Positions 44,363 through 54,636 are shown, counted from the first letter of the stretch. The stretch: DNA of 64,000 nucleotides from Isoetes taiwanensis (GCA_021234155.1 JAJEKV010000047.1:4785637-4849636); one strand, 5' to 3'. Made by a program: numbers and translations. Notes: generated by a model from the sequence alone, not told the origin.

Positions 44363-44700
44363 TCAAGCTTCGTCGTCAATTTCATGCTCTTTCAATCCCC
44401 TGCCGCACTGATCCAACAAGGCAATGACTTCCATGTTATCGACCCCAGCTTCCAACCTTGGGTGAGTCAAGCCAGCAGCTAAAAAATTTAACATATTGCT
44501 CGCCCGCAGACCGGCTTGGTCGTCAAAATATTGTAACACAACATCCCGCCGAATTGCTATCACCCTTTCAGTGTTTGATGCCAATTGGGAATGGTTCCCG
44601 AACATGCATAATGCACGGATGTAATAGACAAACTTTGCACCTTTTGGACTGAAAGTTCAGCTGAAGACGATTATCTCCCCATTAACGAATCTTGAGATAT
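44363..44700 (-). pseudogene. Cluster Z: fragment of unknown protein
   Basis: The frame is open across 44,605-44,363 and, through one in-frame stop, extends up to about 44,690 ('FSPKGAKFVYYIRALCMFGN', 'RVIAIRRDVVLQYFDDQAGL', then 'VIALLDQCGRGLKEHEIDDE'). It ends 55 bp from the Helitron end. It may be a separate gene or the 3' part of the gene at 44,702-45,773, which is in the same orientation. No family recognised. Confidence 0.4.
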
Positions 44701-44701
44701 A

Positions 44702-45773
44702 TCATAACAATGTAGAGTCCTTCAATCTTTCCTGTCCCCCGCGTGCATGTCGGCAAGAAAAATCATCTACTTCCCACAAATAAGAACCCTCAAGCTTATC
44801 TTCTTCACATTTCTCCTCATCTATGAGGCTTATGCTGCCGCGATTGACTGAAGGGCCTGCCAAACCTGTAGATCCTGTTGGCAGCTTTGCACGGAGACGC
44901 TGGAATTCTTCTTCCGTTGGTAGATTCGCCTCCTCTTGAGCAAATCGAGACTCCAGCCTCTCATCGGCTTCTTTAAGCTTTATAGCATTGCCGGTATAAG
45001 AAGACACTTCAAACATCTCTTTGTCCAAATCCTCTTCAAAATCTAGGCCTAGGTTTACCCATTCGGCCACTGATAAGCTCGTCTTCCCTAGCACACATTC
45101 GTAACAAAGACGGGTTCCTCAGTATATCATTTAGCAATAGGTATTCTTTGCCTTCCACTAAAATTGGCGTTATGTCAGAGAACTTTATTTCATCCTCATC
45201 CTCATCCTCATCACCTTCAGAATCATCTTCCTCCTCTGGTTCACCCAAGGCCAGTGCGTCGAAGCTAAAACTCCTAAATTCTTGCTCTTCTTCTTGTAGA
45301 TCTATCTCCATTTCTACGTCATAGTCAGCATCATCACACATAACTGATCCCCCTTGGCTTAAAGATTTCATTGTTTCCAGTGTATCTTTGGTTTGGCCGA
45401 GCAGAATGCAATAACTAGCAAATGCAAACGGCAAAGAGAAATAAGTTACCTTCTTAAGTACAAGGACGCAGCCACGAGGAGCCCGTTGCGCGGCATTCTT
45501 GAAAAACATCTTCGCTGCTTGCAAATGGGAAGCCGCCTCCTCTAGAGCTGGTTTTGGAATCCACGAGCCAGGGACATCTGCAAAGGACGTGCGCTGAGAC
45601 CAAGCGGTCCGGGTGAAAGCTAAAGCAACCTCGTGATAGCATCCAAGCTCGCGACTGTTTGCCATGATGTCCAACTCCTTGCAATAGAACGGATAAATCG
45701 CAGTCGGCGCAACTTCCTCGTTGTCATGTGGGGCAGATGCATACCATTCCAAGCACTTCACATAACAATCCAT
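44702..45773 (-). pseudogene. Cluster Z: TPR-like/acidic protein, frameshifted
   Basis: The ATG at 45,773 opens 'MDCYVKCLEWYASAPHDNEE'. It contains a helical-repeat-like segment ('KPALEEAASHLQAAKMFFKN') and a very acidic tract (EEEDDSEGDEDEDEDE, about residues 180-196), and stops at 45,036. A second frame overlaps from 45,094 and runs to 44,702 ('SLSVAEWVNLGLDFEEDLDK', 'TEEEFQRLRAKLPTG'), so one frameshift near 45,095 splits a protein of about 360 residues. TPR-like helices with an acidic tract are reminiscent of histone chaperones, and a histone H3-like gene lies immediately upstream. That parallel is inference only; I do not recognise the family. Confidence 0.45.
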
Positions 45774-45902
45774 GGCGAAGCAGACGACGAAAGCAAGAAG
45801 ATGTTAATTAGGAGCGGTAAGGTGCTGTCACTTCTGAACTCAAGTAGCCATTGTCGATTATGAAAGGGGACACAGCCGTTGTGGGGAGATTTGTCCGTAC
45901 AT

Positions 45903-45923
45903 TTTAGGGTTAGGGTTAGGGTT
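45903..45923. promoter_or_regulatory. Telomere-like repeat (telo-box type) upstream of a cluster Z gene
   Basis: tttagggttagggttagggtt lies 130-150 bp upstream of the minus-strand ATG at 45,773 and directly beside hairpin H1. On the gene strand this is AACCCTAA repeated. Telo-boxes (AAACCCTAA) occur in promoters of plant ribosomal-protein and replication genes. It could equally be a chance or repair-inserted telomeric tract. Confidence 0.5.
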
Positions 45924-45924
45924 G

Positions 45925-45991
45925 GATCACACGACACGAAAACTTCTATGTGCAACAAAAAAGCACAATACTTGTTGCGCGTCGTGTGATC
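45925..45991. repeat. Hairpin H1
   Basis: Arms 'gatcacacgacacgaa' and 'ttgcgcgtcgtgtgatc', 67 bp. It lies between the 5' end of the gene at 45,773 and the 3' end of the H3-like gene at 46,129, both leftward. Confidence 0.88.
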
Positions 45992-46128
45992 CTCACGTAT
46001 AACATTAAAAAAAGAAAAAATACAAAGTGTGAACCTAGGCTTCTAAGAAAGAAATGCACTAAGAGATTAAGCTTATAAAGCCATTACATTAAAGAATATT
46101 ATACATATGAAAAAAACACAAAGGCACT

Positions 46129-46983
46129 TCATGGCCTTTTTTCTGGGGGGTCTTTCTTCTTGTTGTATTCAGCCATAAAATTTTGACCATAGTAGTACTC
46201 GGGATCCCTTATGCGTAAGACCAGGCGCATGTCCTTGGGCATGACAGTCACCCGCTTGGCATGCGAGTCCTCGAACAGACCGACACCAACTACTTCCGAA
46301 GCCATTTGAAGAGCATTTAAGGCAGTTGCTTGAATTCTGTAACTGGTATGATGTATCGCACCACACTCTTGCAGAATCTCTTTCACGAGCCTGGCAAATG
46401 GGAGACGCGGAATGACCATCTCAGTGCTCTTCTGATACTTCTTAATCTCGCGAAGCGCTTTAATGCCAGGCTTCGTCTTCCGCTTCCGGCCACTACCCTC
46501 ACCCACCCCAGCATTTGGAGGCTGTTGCTCGGCCGACTCTTCCGGCCGTCTCCTCACCCCAGCATTTGCAGGCTGTTGCTCGGCCGACTCTTCCGGCCGT
46601 CTCCTCACATTTCTGGTCGCCTTCCCCTTTCTGGCGTTGGGCCTCCTCCTTTGATTTGAAGGTCCTGGCGCATCCACAGGAGGAGCAGGAAGAGCAAGAA
46701 GAGGCGGCTGCCCAATAATTAATCCGGCGTCATATTCTGCTCGCCGGTCTCTCACATTTTCATCCTCCGTCTCCGAACCGGAGTGCACCTCCCTACTTAC
46801 TCCCGAGCTGCTTCTCCCACCGTCTGTCATGCGGATTTCTTTTCCGGATCTTCTGTTAGGCATGGTCGGAGGAGGAGAATCTCTATCAGAGACTTCAGAT
46901 TCAGATGAAGGAGGCGGACCAATGTAATCACCTGGCCTTACACTCCCTGGATGGATCCTTGCGATTTGCTTAGTTCTTGCCAT
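46129..46983 (-). CDS. Divergent histone H3-like protein with long N-terminal tail, 284 aa
   Basis: Intact frame with ATG at 46,983. Residues 1-8 are MARTKQIA, the canonical H3 tail start (H3: ARTKQTAR). A long Ser/Pro/Arg-rich insert follows, with a 17-residue exact-type tandem repeat around 126-159 ('[13 protein letters not shown]' twice). Residues 173-258 then follow the H3 histone fold: '[20 protein letters not shown]', '[12 protein letters not shown]', '[10 protein letters not shown]', '[19 protein letters not shown]'. Differences from H3: about four extra residues in loop 1 (as in CENH3), about five missing between FED and HAKRV, and a 26-residue C-terminal extension with '[10 protein letters not shown]'. 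A TATAAAG lies only about 30 bp upstream. It may be a CENH3-like or element-encoded H3 variant. The neighbouring hairpins and small genes suggest it belongs to a mobile cluster. Confidence 0.8.
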   Translation of the reverse strand: MARTKQIARIHPGSVRPGDYIGPPPSSESEVSDRDSPPPTMPNRRSGKEIRMTDGGRSSSGVSREVHSGSETEDENVRDRRAEYDAGLIIGQPPLLALPAPPVDAPGPSNQRRRPNARKGKATRNVRRRPEESAEQQPANAGVRRRPEESAEQQPPNAGVGEGSGRKRKTKPGIKALREIKKYQKSTEMVIPRLPFARLVKEILQECGAIHHTSYRIQATALNALQMASEVVGVGLFEDSHAKRVTVMPKDMRLVLRIRDPEYYYGQNFMAEYNKKKDPPEKRP

Positions 46984-47129
46984 GGCTTCTCAGCGGATGG
47001 CGCTTTATACTATGAACACTGACAAAAATAGACAACTGGCAAGAGATAAATAGTAAAAAACAGAAGTTAAAGTAAAATATGATGGTAACTTTTTTAAATA
47101 ACTGTACGGAACCCTAAAAAAATATATCT

Positions 47130-48652
47130 CATGACAACGAAAAATGAATTAGACATAAAGGAACTCTTATGGCCAAGAAGCTATCCTTCCTAAAGAAGGA
47201 GCCTAGAGTAGCAAAACCAAAAACACTAGAGAATCCTATCAACTCGACTAACCCAAGAATGCTAACCTATAACCATATGCTAAACGCAACCAAGTCAATA
47301 TAACCAAGTACCTAGATCCAAAAAATGCAATGAGAACTTGAAATAAGATGTAGTAAAGGCACTCACAATCCTTAAAGAAAACCATGGTCCAAAAAACATA
47401 AGACAATTGTTGTATATATCTAGGCCATAAAAAATAATCAATAGGACGGTCATAGCCATCTGGTCCTGACTCCATCAACAAAGTACTCACATCTGAGGAC
47501 GAAGGAAATATTGAGGGGTGATGGGAAACTGGGGCACTGGTGGGAGAGGAGCAGGAGGGAGTGCCAAAGGGGTGTTGGAAGATGCCGCATGAGCAAAACA
47601 GGTTTCAATTCTATGGTTATTACGGCCACAGAATGTGCAAAACAAGCGAGGGGTACCCGGGAAAGAGAAACAGCGGGGGCACCAGGAGCAGCTTGATGAG
47701 AAGAAAAAGAGGTATTTGAAGCTCTGGTCGCAGAACTAGGGCGACGATCAAGGCGGCCTTGGCGGGCTAATTTCAAGCGGTGGGAGTCATCAACGGATAA
47801 AGATAAGCCTGAATGATCAGCAAAGTCAAATGCAATATCGTACCCCTCACGACCTGCAATCAAAAGAAATTTCATACGCTGCTGAGTTGTCACCTTACCC
47901 TCCTCAATGAGTTTCAAGACCGAGTCGGGCATCGCCGGAGAGAGAGAGAACAGGCGAGCATACAACTCCCGAAATCGGTCCTCAGTAGCAGCCAAAAATT
48001 CATACTGGTGCCGTGAAGAATCCTGTTTGAAAGAGGGCAAGGTCATAGGCGCCCGCTCTCGTACCTCCTCCCGCAGAGATTCGACAGCCTCGTGAATGGA
48101 GGACTGGGCTGAAAGAGACGTCTGTAAATCATTAATTTGAGCCATCTATAATTGTAAGGATTGAAGGACCTGAGGCAATAAGAGATCATATTGAGAGGGA
48201 GGTGCCACCGATGGGGTAGGTGGTGGAAAGGAAAACAATGGTGGAGGTGCCGTATTTGAAGTTGCAGGAGCGGGAGTAGCAGTGGGGGAAAAAACAACGG
48301 ATGGGGGAGGAGGAGCAGGAGTAGCAGTGGGCATAGATGAAGAGGGAACCAAAGGCGGAACTGGAGGTGTGGGAATACTCGAAAGGTGTGTGGAAAAAAA
48401 TGCTGAGGCCGTAAAGGAACCTCCAAACGGATTTGAGGAGGAAGAGGGGCCCAAGTTGCCCAAAGATCCCAATGGAGAGGCTGCATATGGAAGAACAGGT
48501 GGAGGAGCCGTGGGGGAAGAACGCGCACGCCCGATGCCAGCGGGTGCCTGAGTAGCAATACGTTTCCCCCGGCGTGCCGCCGCAACCCCTCGCATACGCA
48601 TGGGGGCGTCTGGACCAGGGTGCAACCTAGACTGGTTGGCATCAGTCATCCT
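47130..48652 (-). mobile_element. DIRS-type retrotransposon fragment: gag region
   Basis: The frame from ATG 48,652 ('MTDANQSRLHPGPDAPMRMR') is Pro/Ser-rich to an in-frame TAG at 48,146. It continues in the same phase to about 47,650 with 'DRFRELYARLFSLSP', 'TTQQRMKFLLIAGREGYDIA' and 'DDSHRLKLARQGRL'. One frameshift later a knuckle 'CTFCGRNNHRIETC' (CX2CX4HX4C) appears near 47,610-47,650, then a stop near 47,490. Bases 47,130-47,290 match 12,269-12,430, which leads into a DIRS RT at 11 kb. So this is the 5' portion of the same family, truncated at about 47,130. Confidence 0.65.
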
Positions 48653-48839
48653 GAATGAAAGAATAAGCAGTAGGGAAACACTGGAACAAGGAGAATTCAA
48701 CTCAAAGGAAACGCCGATGAGAATTGCTTGGAAGCTACAGGGATATATAGCAGACAGAGCTAAAGAAATCATGTGCCAAAGAAAGCTCAGGCTAAAGATG
48801 GATCCTATGTCCAAAATAGCGTGATGTACAGACGTCCCT

Positions 48840-49090
48840 TTCCCCAGAATGATGGTTCTCTTCTATATAAGAAGAGAACCATAGCATAGTTTATGTTTGT
48901 GTAACTTATAATAGTTTCAATATACAGTTACCTTCTGCTCCTCTTTGGTGTTAAACTAAGAGTTTTTAATATACAGTGGGGGAATGGTTTCGGACTCACC
49001 GCTCAGTGCGAGTTTGCTATTTAATTATATCTTAAAATGAGGGTAACGGTTTAGGACTTCTGTGCTTATCTTCTTATAAAATAATAGGTA
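48840..49090. other. AT-rich spacer with first copies of a CGCNTAGTGCGAG motif
   Basis: Contains 'ctcagtgcgag' near 49,002 but no gene. Confidence 0.4.
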
Positions 49091-49091
49091 A

Positions 49092-49432
49092 GTGTGAGGG
49101 CAATGTCTTATGATTCGCGCCTAGTGCGAGTTGCAGGGCATTCCCTTCATTTTTAAATATTATGAAGCATCGAACTTGGACTTCTCGCGCTTAGTGCGAG
49201 CTTAACACAGTTTAATGATTTCCATGTCCAACTTTTGAATGCATGTGCCACTTCTCCTGCTAAGCGCGAGAAGCTTTGGGGAAAAGATTAACAATCAGTT
49301 ATGTTACATAATATGTCTTTAATCTTTTCCCCATGCACAAGAAGTTCAAGTTCGATGCTTCATAATATTTAAAAATGAAGGGAATACCCTGCAACTCGCA
49401 CTAGGCGCGAATCATAAGACATTGCCCTCACA
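49092..49432. repeat. Fold-back element, 85-bp arms
   Basis: 49,092-49,178 and the reverse complement of 49,348-49,432 match over about 85 bp with one clear mismatch (gggcattccc against gggtattccc). The loop is about 170 bp. Each arm includes a small palindrome 'tcgcgcctagtgcgag'; the loop holds two more ('ctcgcgcttagtgcgag', 'ctgctaagcgcgag') and one lies just outside at 49,464. Confidence 0.85.
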
Positions 49433-49499
49433 CATACCTCCTTATAATCTTTCCACTTACCTTGTCGCACTTAGCGCAAGATGTGGGTGCTTGATATCT

Positions 49500-51783
49500 A
49501 TCTCCTAGACTCCTAGTCTATTAAACATGGCTAACTTTGGCTAGAAAGTTTATCCAGTATTGATAATATGGGTTCGCTTGAAGGATCTCAATGATATTCC
49601 AAGGTATAAGTTACCCAAAGGGTGTTATTAGGTAGGGGCACTGACCTTGCTTGTACCGAAGGTTGCATGGGTATGTGTCCATGAAGGTGGTGGCTGGGAG
49701 ATGGTTGAGGCAAAGGCGAAGGAGGAGACTAAGCTATAATGCAAAAGTTGGAAGGTGGCTACTCAACGAACAATGGCATTATAGTTTTTCAAATATCTAT
49801 CACTCTCAAGATCAAGACATTCCCTTAAAAGCAGAGAAGAGACATGCCTCCCTTTTTCCCTGAGCATCTGGATGACTTTCACTCTATGCCAATGATATGG
49901 CCTCTGTCATGAGGCATGAGGATCTGTCATCACAGATAAAGAAAAGAAAGGGGCCTTTAGTAATTGGAGGAAGGAATGAAAGGAAATGAAAGGGTGTAAA
50001 GAACTGAAAAGAAATGCAGGCGTATAAAGAAAAACAGAATTTATGTGTTGTCAAAATTTAAGAGTTGAGCACCAGATTTGCATTATCTGCGTTATCAGCA
50101 TGTATGAGGTCTTTTGCTTTATATGTTTTGGAGCTTCTCTTCTTCCTTTGTAATTGTTCTTGTTCATAATGCAGAGATTTTTGTTTTTCTTGTTTCTATT
50201 TGTATTTGCTTTAATAAGAAAAGGTCTTTTGTGTTGTTATCTAATTTATGGCTTGGCGATTAATAAGTATATGTTTTAATAATTATAGCAAGTTGTGAAT
50301 AGTTTTATGTTTCAGTAAATATAGTGATGCTCTTTAATTGTATATAGGATGAGCGTCCAGAGTTTAATTATAGGATGTTATATAAGTTGTGCTTCAATTG
50401 GAAATACCAGGGTTCAAATCCTTGGGCACTCTTTATATGCACTAATACACATTAATATGGTTTAATTACTCATATTGGATATCAATTGTTACAACGGAAT
50501 GTTTTAATGGGACAAACTCTATTTAGAGATCATCATTAAAATATCAACGGGATGCGTAATAAACAGCTATTAATTTGTTGTATAAATTGATACGAATTAT
50601 GCTCTAAAACAACAATGGGTCTTTCATTGAACATCTTTTAATTTCTTGAAAAAATTAATACCAATCACGTAATAAAAACACAAAGAATTAGATGGAGAAA
50701 CTTATAACGATTATTGTCTTGAAGAAGGTAACAGTTTCTAAGTTGCATATGCCTTATTACATTAATAGACTAATATCAATTGCATTGTCAAAACACCATT
50801 GATAAAAAAAAATGCAAGCAATTCCTATTTTGATGAAGAAATCATTGGCAGTTAGCCTATTTTTCTCGATAAAAAACATTGTCAATTTATTGTATGGAAT
50901 AATATTTGTTCATATGAAAAAATGTAAACAACTTTATTAGGTAACCACTTGAAGTTGCATCAACAACTAATACATAAACCGTTGCTAGTTTATGACACGT
51001 ATTCTTAATTGCTAACAAAGCACTACTTAAACCATAGTATTAGACTAAATATTTTAACCACCATAAAAATACCATAATTCTAAACTGTGGTAGAAAACTA
51101 AAACAATAAATCATAAGAATGAACCATGCAATGTAACCATTAATAGTTATTCAACATATTAACCCACAAAATAATATTACTTTATTATAGTGATTTCATT
51201 AAAAAATTGTTGTAAAAAACTGATAGCAGTTATTTTTTGGGGGCCTTGTGCATGTCGAGAGCCTCTTCCAACTGCTCATGTTTGATGTAAGCAATCCGAC
51301 TGGATATACTCTGAAACATTGCATAGGCATCTTGCATAGCTCTACATTTGCCATAGATATGCATAAGCAGGTTACCTATGGGGAATTTTCTAAAATAATT
51401 CTAACGCCTTGTGGGGATCATAATATCAAATGATATAACATCTGGGTTAGGCATCTGTCGAGAACCTATTCCAACTGCCCATGTTTGATGTAAATGATTT
51501 AGAAAAAATACATGGTGATGGATGTTCTTCTCTTCTCTTCTATTCTATTCTATTCTTTATAACTATTTTAGATTGGTAGACCATTGCAAAATAGCTACTA
51601 TGCTGGAAACGCCGCCTAAAGATATGCTGCTTGTGCGATGCTGAGTGCAAAAGGAGTGGGCAGCGGCTCTTAGCTCACGTTAGCCGAAATAAGCTTTGCC
51701 GTAATGAGTCTTACAAAATAATTTCTGATTTCTTGCTTGTAATTTTGGCCGGAAAAAGCATTCCAAAAGACAGATAATTCCCC

Positions 51784-51815
<32 letters not shown>

Positions 51816-51975
51816 AGTACTCTTATATATAGTTAGATACCAACTTTTGACTTTGTTTGGATATGGTTGTTCTACCATTATGGTTTCACCTTAGCAAACA
51901 TGTAGATAATAGTAGATTTATTGTAAATGACACATTCTTTGGTTTCAGAACGCTTCATGTATGAATTTGACCCAT
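49500..51975. other. AT-rich intergenic DNA
   Basis: No gene supported. It holds a tRNA-like 74-mer at 50,359-50,432, a pair of similar 50-bp segments at about 51,240-51,295 and 51,448-51,500 ('cgagagcctcttccaactgc'), and a 27-bp poly(A) run at 51,784-51,810 that could mark the 3' end of a retroposed sequence. Confidence 0.5.
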
Positions 51976-52046
51976 TCAGTTGCATATGCATCCTGTTATT
52001 ACGCTAAGAGGAATCCACATATAAAGACCCATATTTATCTTGTATA

Positions 52047-52421
52047 ATGCACAACACCTGCAACCAACGCCAACCCCACTGGCACCACCAAGAGGAGAAG
52101 GACGTATACACACAAGGCCAACCAAGAAGTTGTAGCAGCAGCACGAAGACTGCACGAAGATTGGCACATGAGCATGCTAACACGTCAGCTCATCAAGCGA
52201 CAAACCAAGAACACATAGAGGAGGACCTCAGGAATCCTCAACAACAAGCACCAAGAAAGAAAGAAACACCTGTCAAAGAGAGATTAGGAAGTTTCAAAAG
52301 AGCACAGGAGGTAGCCGAGGTCCATTTGGTATCCCTCTTTCAGGATACCAATGTTTGTGCCGTTCACATGAAGAGGGTTACCATCATGCCGAAGGACATG
52401 CATTTGGCAAAGGGGTTCTGA
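52047..52421 (+). pseudogene. Histone H3-like remnant
   Basis: The open frame ends with '[17 protein letters not shown]', then '[20 protein letters not shown]', an unmistakable version of the H3 alpha2-loop2-alpha3 segment (H3: [37 protein letters not shown]). Upstream are H3-tail-like scraps ('TKTARRLA', '[11 protein letters not shown]'), but the alphaN-alpha1 region is missing. Unlike the gene at 46.1 kb it keeps the TNVCA residues, so it is nearer to canonical H3. The stop comes about 10 residues early. No promoter recognised. Confidence 0.72.
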
Positions 52422-53430
52422 GGTAGCACATGGTAGCTTAGTATAAATTTTGTTGTATAAATATCTTTGATCAATGTAATACAGATTTTTTCTTGTTCTT
52501 TTTTTAATTATGTGGAAATAATTGTTGTCAATAATTTAACATTGTTTGTAGAATGGTGACACCACCATGATGCCAGCGTACATTATTTAAGACCCCTTCC
52601 AACCTTTTTCTTATATTTGAGGACACACTATTGTGTTGATGTCTTTCTGGAAACTAACCCCTTCCTATCTTCTTTTCCACAAGTATTAAATATTAGACAG
52701 TAGTGATTTAAAATGTTTTGGATATTATTAGGCTCAACATGCATTGCTATCTTATTATTTACACACTTTCAACTTCTGCCTAACAACATTAGATTATGTA
52801 ATTTTACAATGCAACCTTATAACTTACAAGAAATTTATCCTATGAAACGAGTAACTGAATAACTGATATGAACATTCGTTTGAGCAAGAGGAGAAGCATA
52901 TGGATGGGTATTCAATCACAATTTCACTTTAGGGCACACATAATTTTGATATATATTAAAGAGGTAGATATTTAGTTTCAAGCATTCATGTTTGTGGTCA
53001 TTAATGCATTATCCCTTCTGCATAAGGGCTTATGGTTGAAATAAGTCATGGGGCAATTGCCAAGTTCACAACATGTTATTTGTAGCCAAAGAAACCGTCC
53101 AAAGGAGTTTTGTTCTTCACTTGCATTATTTAGAGTCACAACATGTTCTGTCACTGTCATGCACTGTCATGCACCTTTCTCACTGTCATGCACCTTTCTC
53201 TATTTTACTGCCACTGTTTTACTGTACCCCTAAATTTCAAAGCAAGAAATAAAAGTTACTGTACATAGTTAGACCGTACATAGTTAGGCCGACGTACCTG
53301 CAGAGAGAAAGCTGAGGTAGTGGGAATTTTCTGAGTTCGGAAATGCCGACTTAGTCGCCTATATGAACCCAAACGAACCCAAACGTCGTTGCGACGGAAA
53401 GGAAGCAGGGTCGTTGCTTGATTCTGAACT
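52422..53430. promoter_or_regulatory. Upstream region of the terpene synthase gene
   Basis: No gene. 'cctatatgaac' at about 53,358-53,368, 65 bp before the ATG, is a possible TATA element. 'actgtcatgcac' is repeated at 53,153-53,190, and 'acatagttag' is repeated at 53,262-53,287. Confidence 0.4.
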
Positions 53431-54636
53431 ATGGCTCCTCTCCTTGCATTTCATCCCTCGTGTAAAAATAGCTACATCCCTCCATCTCCATTTCATGCTT
53501 CAAGCAGTAGCAGATATGTTGTAGCAGATATGTTGCAGATATGTTCGGCCAGTAGCAAGCCAGCGTTTGCAACGGATCTGAAGCAAATCTACATCCCCAA
53601 GCTTTCTTGTCTCTCTCCCTGGAGGATCCACCAGGCATACGAGCATATTCGCCCAAGATTTGAAGCCTGGACGCTCAAAGTCATGAACCCAAAGAGTGAG
53701 GAGGACAGGAGGTGGATTCTAGAACAAAACCTGGTGATGCTGTGTTGTATGCTTTTCCCAAATGCTGTGGAAAGTAGGCTACGCCTCATGATTCCTTTTT
53801 TTTCTTGGTTTACCTTGTTGGACTCTGTCCTGGATGACATGGAACACCATGGTGCAAATTCACGCAGCACTAACAGTCTTTTGCAAAAGTACATAGACGT
53901 TATCCATCACAAGTGCCCAGTAGCGGAAAATATGCCAGTCCGGGACAGAAATCTCCTGTATGCTTTTCAAGAAGCTTTTAGTGCACTTGTGAAGGATATG
54001 ACGCCAACACAGTCTGCCAAATTCACCGATGAGACTCTCTCTATGTTTGCATCTCTATCATCCCAAAACAATATGCGCGAGCATGGCAAAATGCCTACTG
54101 TGGATGAGCTCATTGCCCAAAGGAAAGTGGTAACAACTTTTGTGTTGTTAATCCATTTGGTAGAGTATGCTTTACAGCTGGATTTGAACATGTTTGAAGA
54201 TCCTGACATGATCCAGTTTGTTGATGCTGCTGCAACTAGCATGATAATTTCCAACGATGTGCTATCCTTTCGTGCTGAGTACACGAACAAGGACTTCCAT
54301 AACATAATATGCACTGTTGCCACGGAAGAAGGGTTATGCTTGCAAGATGCCATGATAAGAGCAGGGCAGATGATGGAGGAGAATGATCAAATTTTTATGC
54401 AATTGAAAGAGCGCATCTCGCGCAGGTGGGAAGGCAACTGCCAGGTTGATGCATTACTAAATGGTATTGGGCATGCAATTGCAGGTATTCTGGAATGGAG
54501 CTGGCGAACTGGTCGGTACCATGGCTTTGCTTGGGTTGCACCAGTGGAACGCCAAGGTGTCATGTCACTCCCTTCTCCGGTCACCAACAGACCTGTTTTC
54601 ACTCCCTGTTTGGAATCCAAGGAAGCTTGTAAATAA
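53431..54636 (+). CDS. MTPSL-like: Microbial-type terpene synthase-like protein (class I), intact, single exon
   Basis: 401 residues with one open frame. The Asp-rich motif is at residues 131-136, 'LLDSVLDDMEHH' (DxxxDD form). The NSE motif 'NDVLSFRAE' (N275, S279, E283) fits (N/D)Dxx(S/T)xxxE exactly. An Arg at 231 ('AQRKVV'), about 44 residues before it, fits the pyrophosphate-sensing Arg, and an RY pair lies at 362-363 ('RTGRYHGF'). These bind Mg2+ and the diphosphate of a prenyl substrate, so a monoterpene or sesquiterpene cyclase activity is expected. Length and single alpha-domain fit bacterial/fungal-like synthases, which in land plants are known from non-seed lineages; typical seed-plant synthases are about 550-800 aa with an extra domain. 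The Ser-rich N-terminus (about 45 residues) could be a weak plastid signal or just a tail. No intron is needed. The likeliest functional host gene here. Confidence 0.9.
   Translation: MAPLLAFHPSCKNSYIPPSPFHASSSSRYVVADMLQICSASSKPAFATDLKQIYIPKLSCLSPWRIHQAYEHIRPRFEAWTLKVMNPKSEEDRRWILEQNLVMLCCMLFPNAVESRLRLMIPFFSWFTLLDSVLDDMEHHGANSRSTNSLLQKYIDVIHHKCPVAENMPVRDRNLLYAFQEAFSALVKDMTPTQSAKFTDETLSMFASLSSQNNMREHGKMPTVDELIAQRKVVTTFVLLIHLVEYALQLDLNMFEDPDMIQFVDAAATSMIISNDVLSFRAEYTNKDFHNIICTVATEEGLCLQDAMIRAGQMMEENDQIFMQLKERISRRWEGNCQVDALLNGIGHAIAGILEWSWRTGRYHGFAWVAPVERQGVMSLPSPVTNRPVFTPCLESKEACK

Noticed and set aside
46129-46983. Interpretation as an ordinary replication-dependent H3 gene
   Set aside because: Canonical H3 is 136 residues; the long insert, loop changes and C-terminal extension exclude it.
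44363-46983. Endogenous giant-virus insertion
   Set aside because: Hairpins and histone-like genes recall giant viruses, but no viral core gene is visible and the related element Y has transposon-type terminal repeats.
48282-48551. Gly/Glu-rich plus-strand frame
   Set aside because: Antisense of the Pro/Ser-rich DIRS gag.
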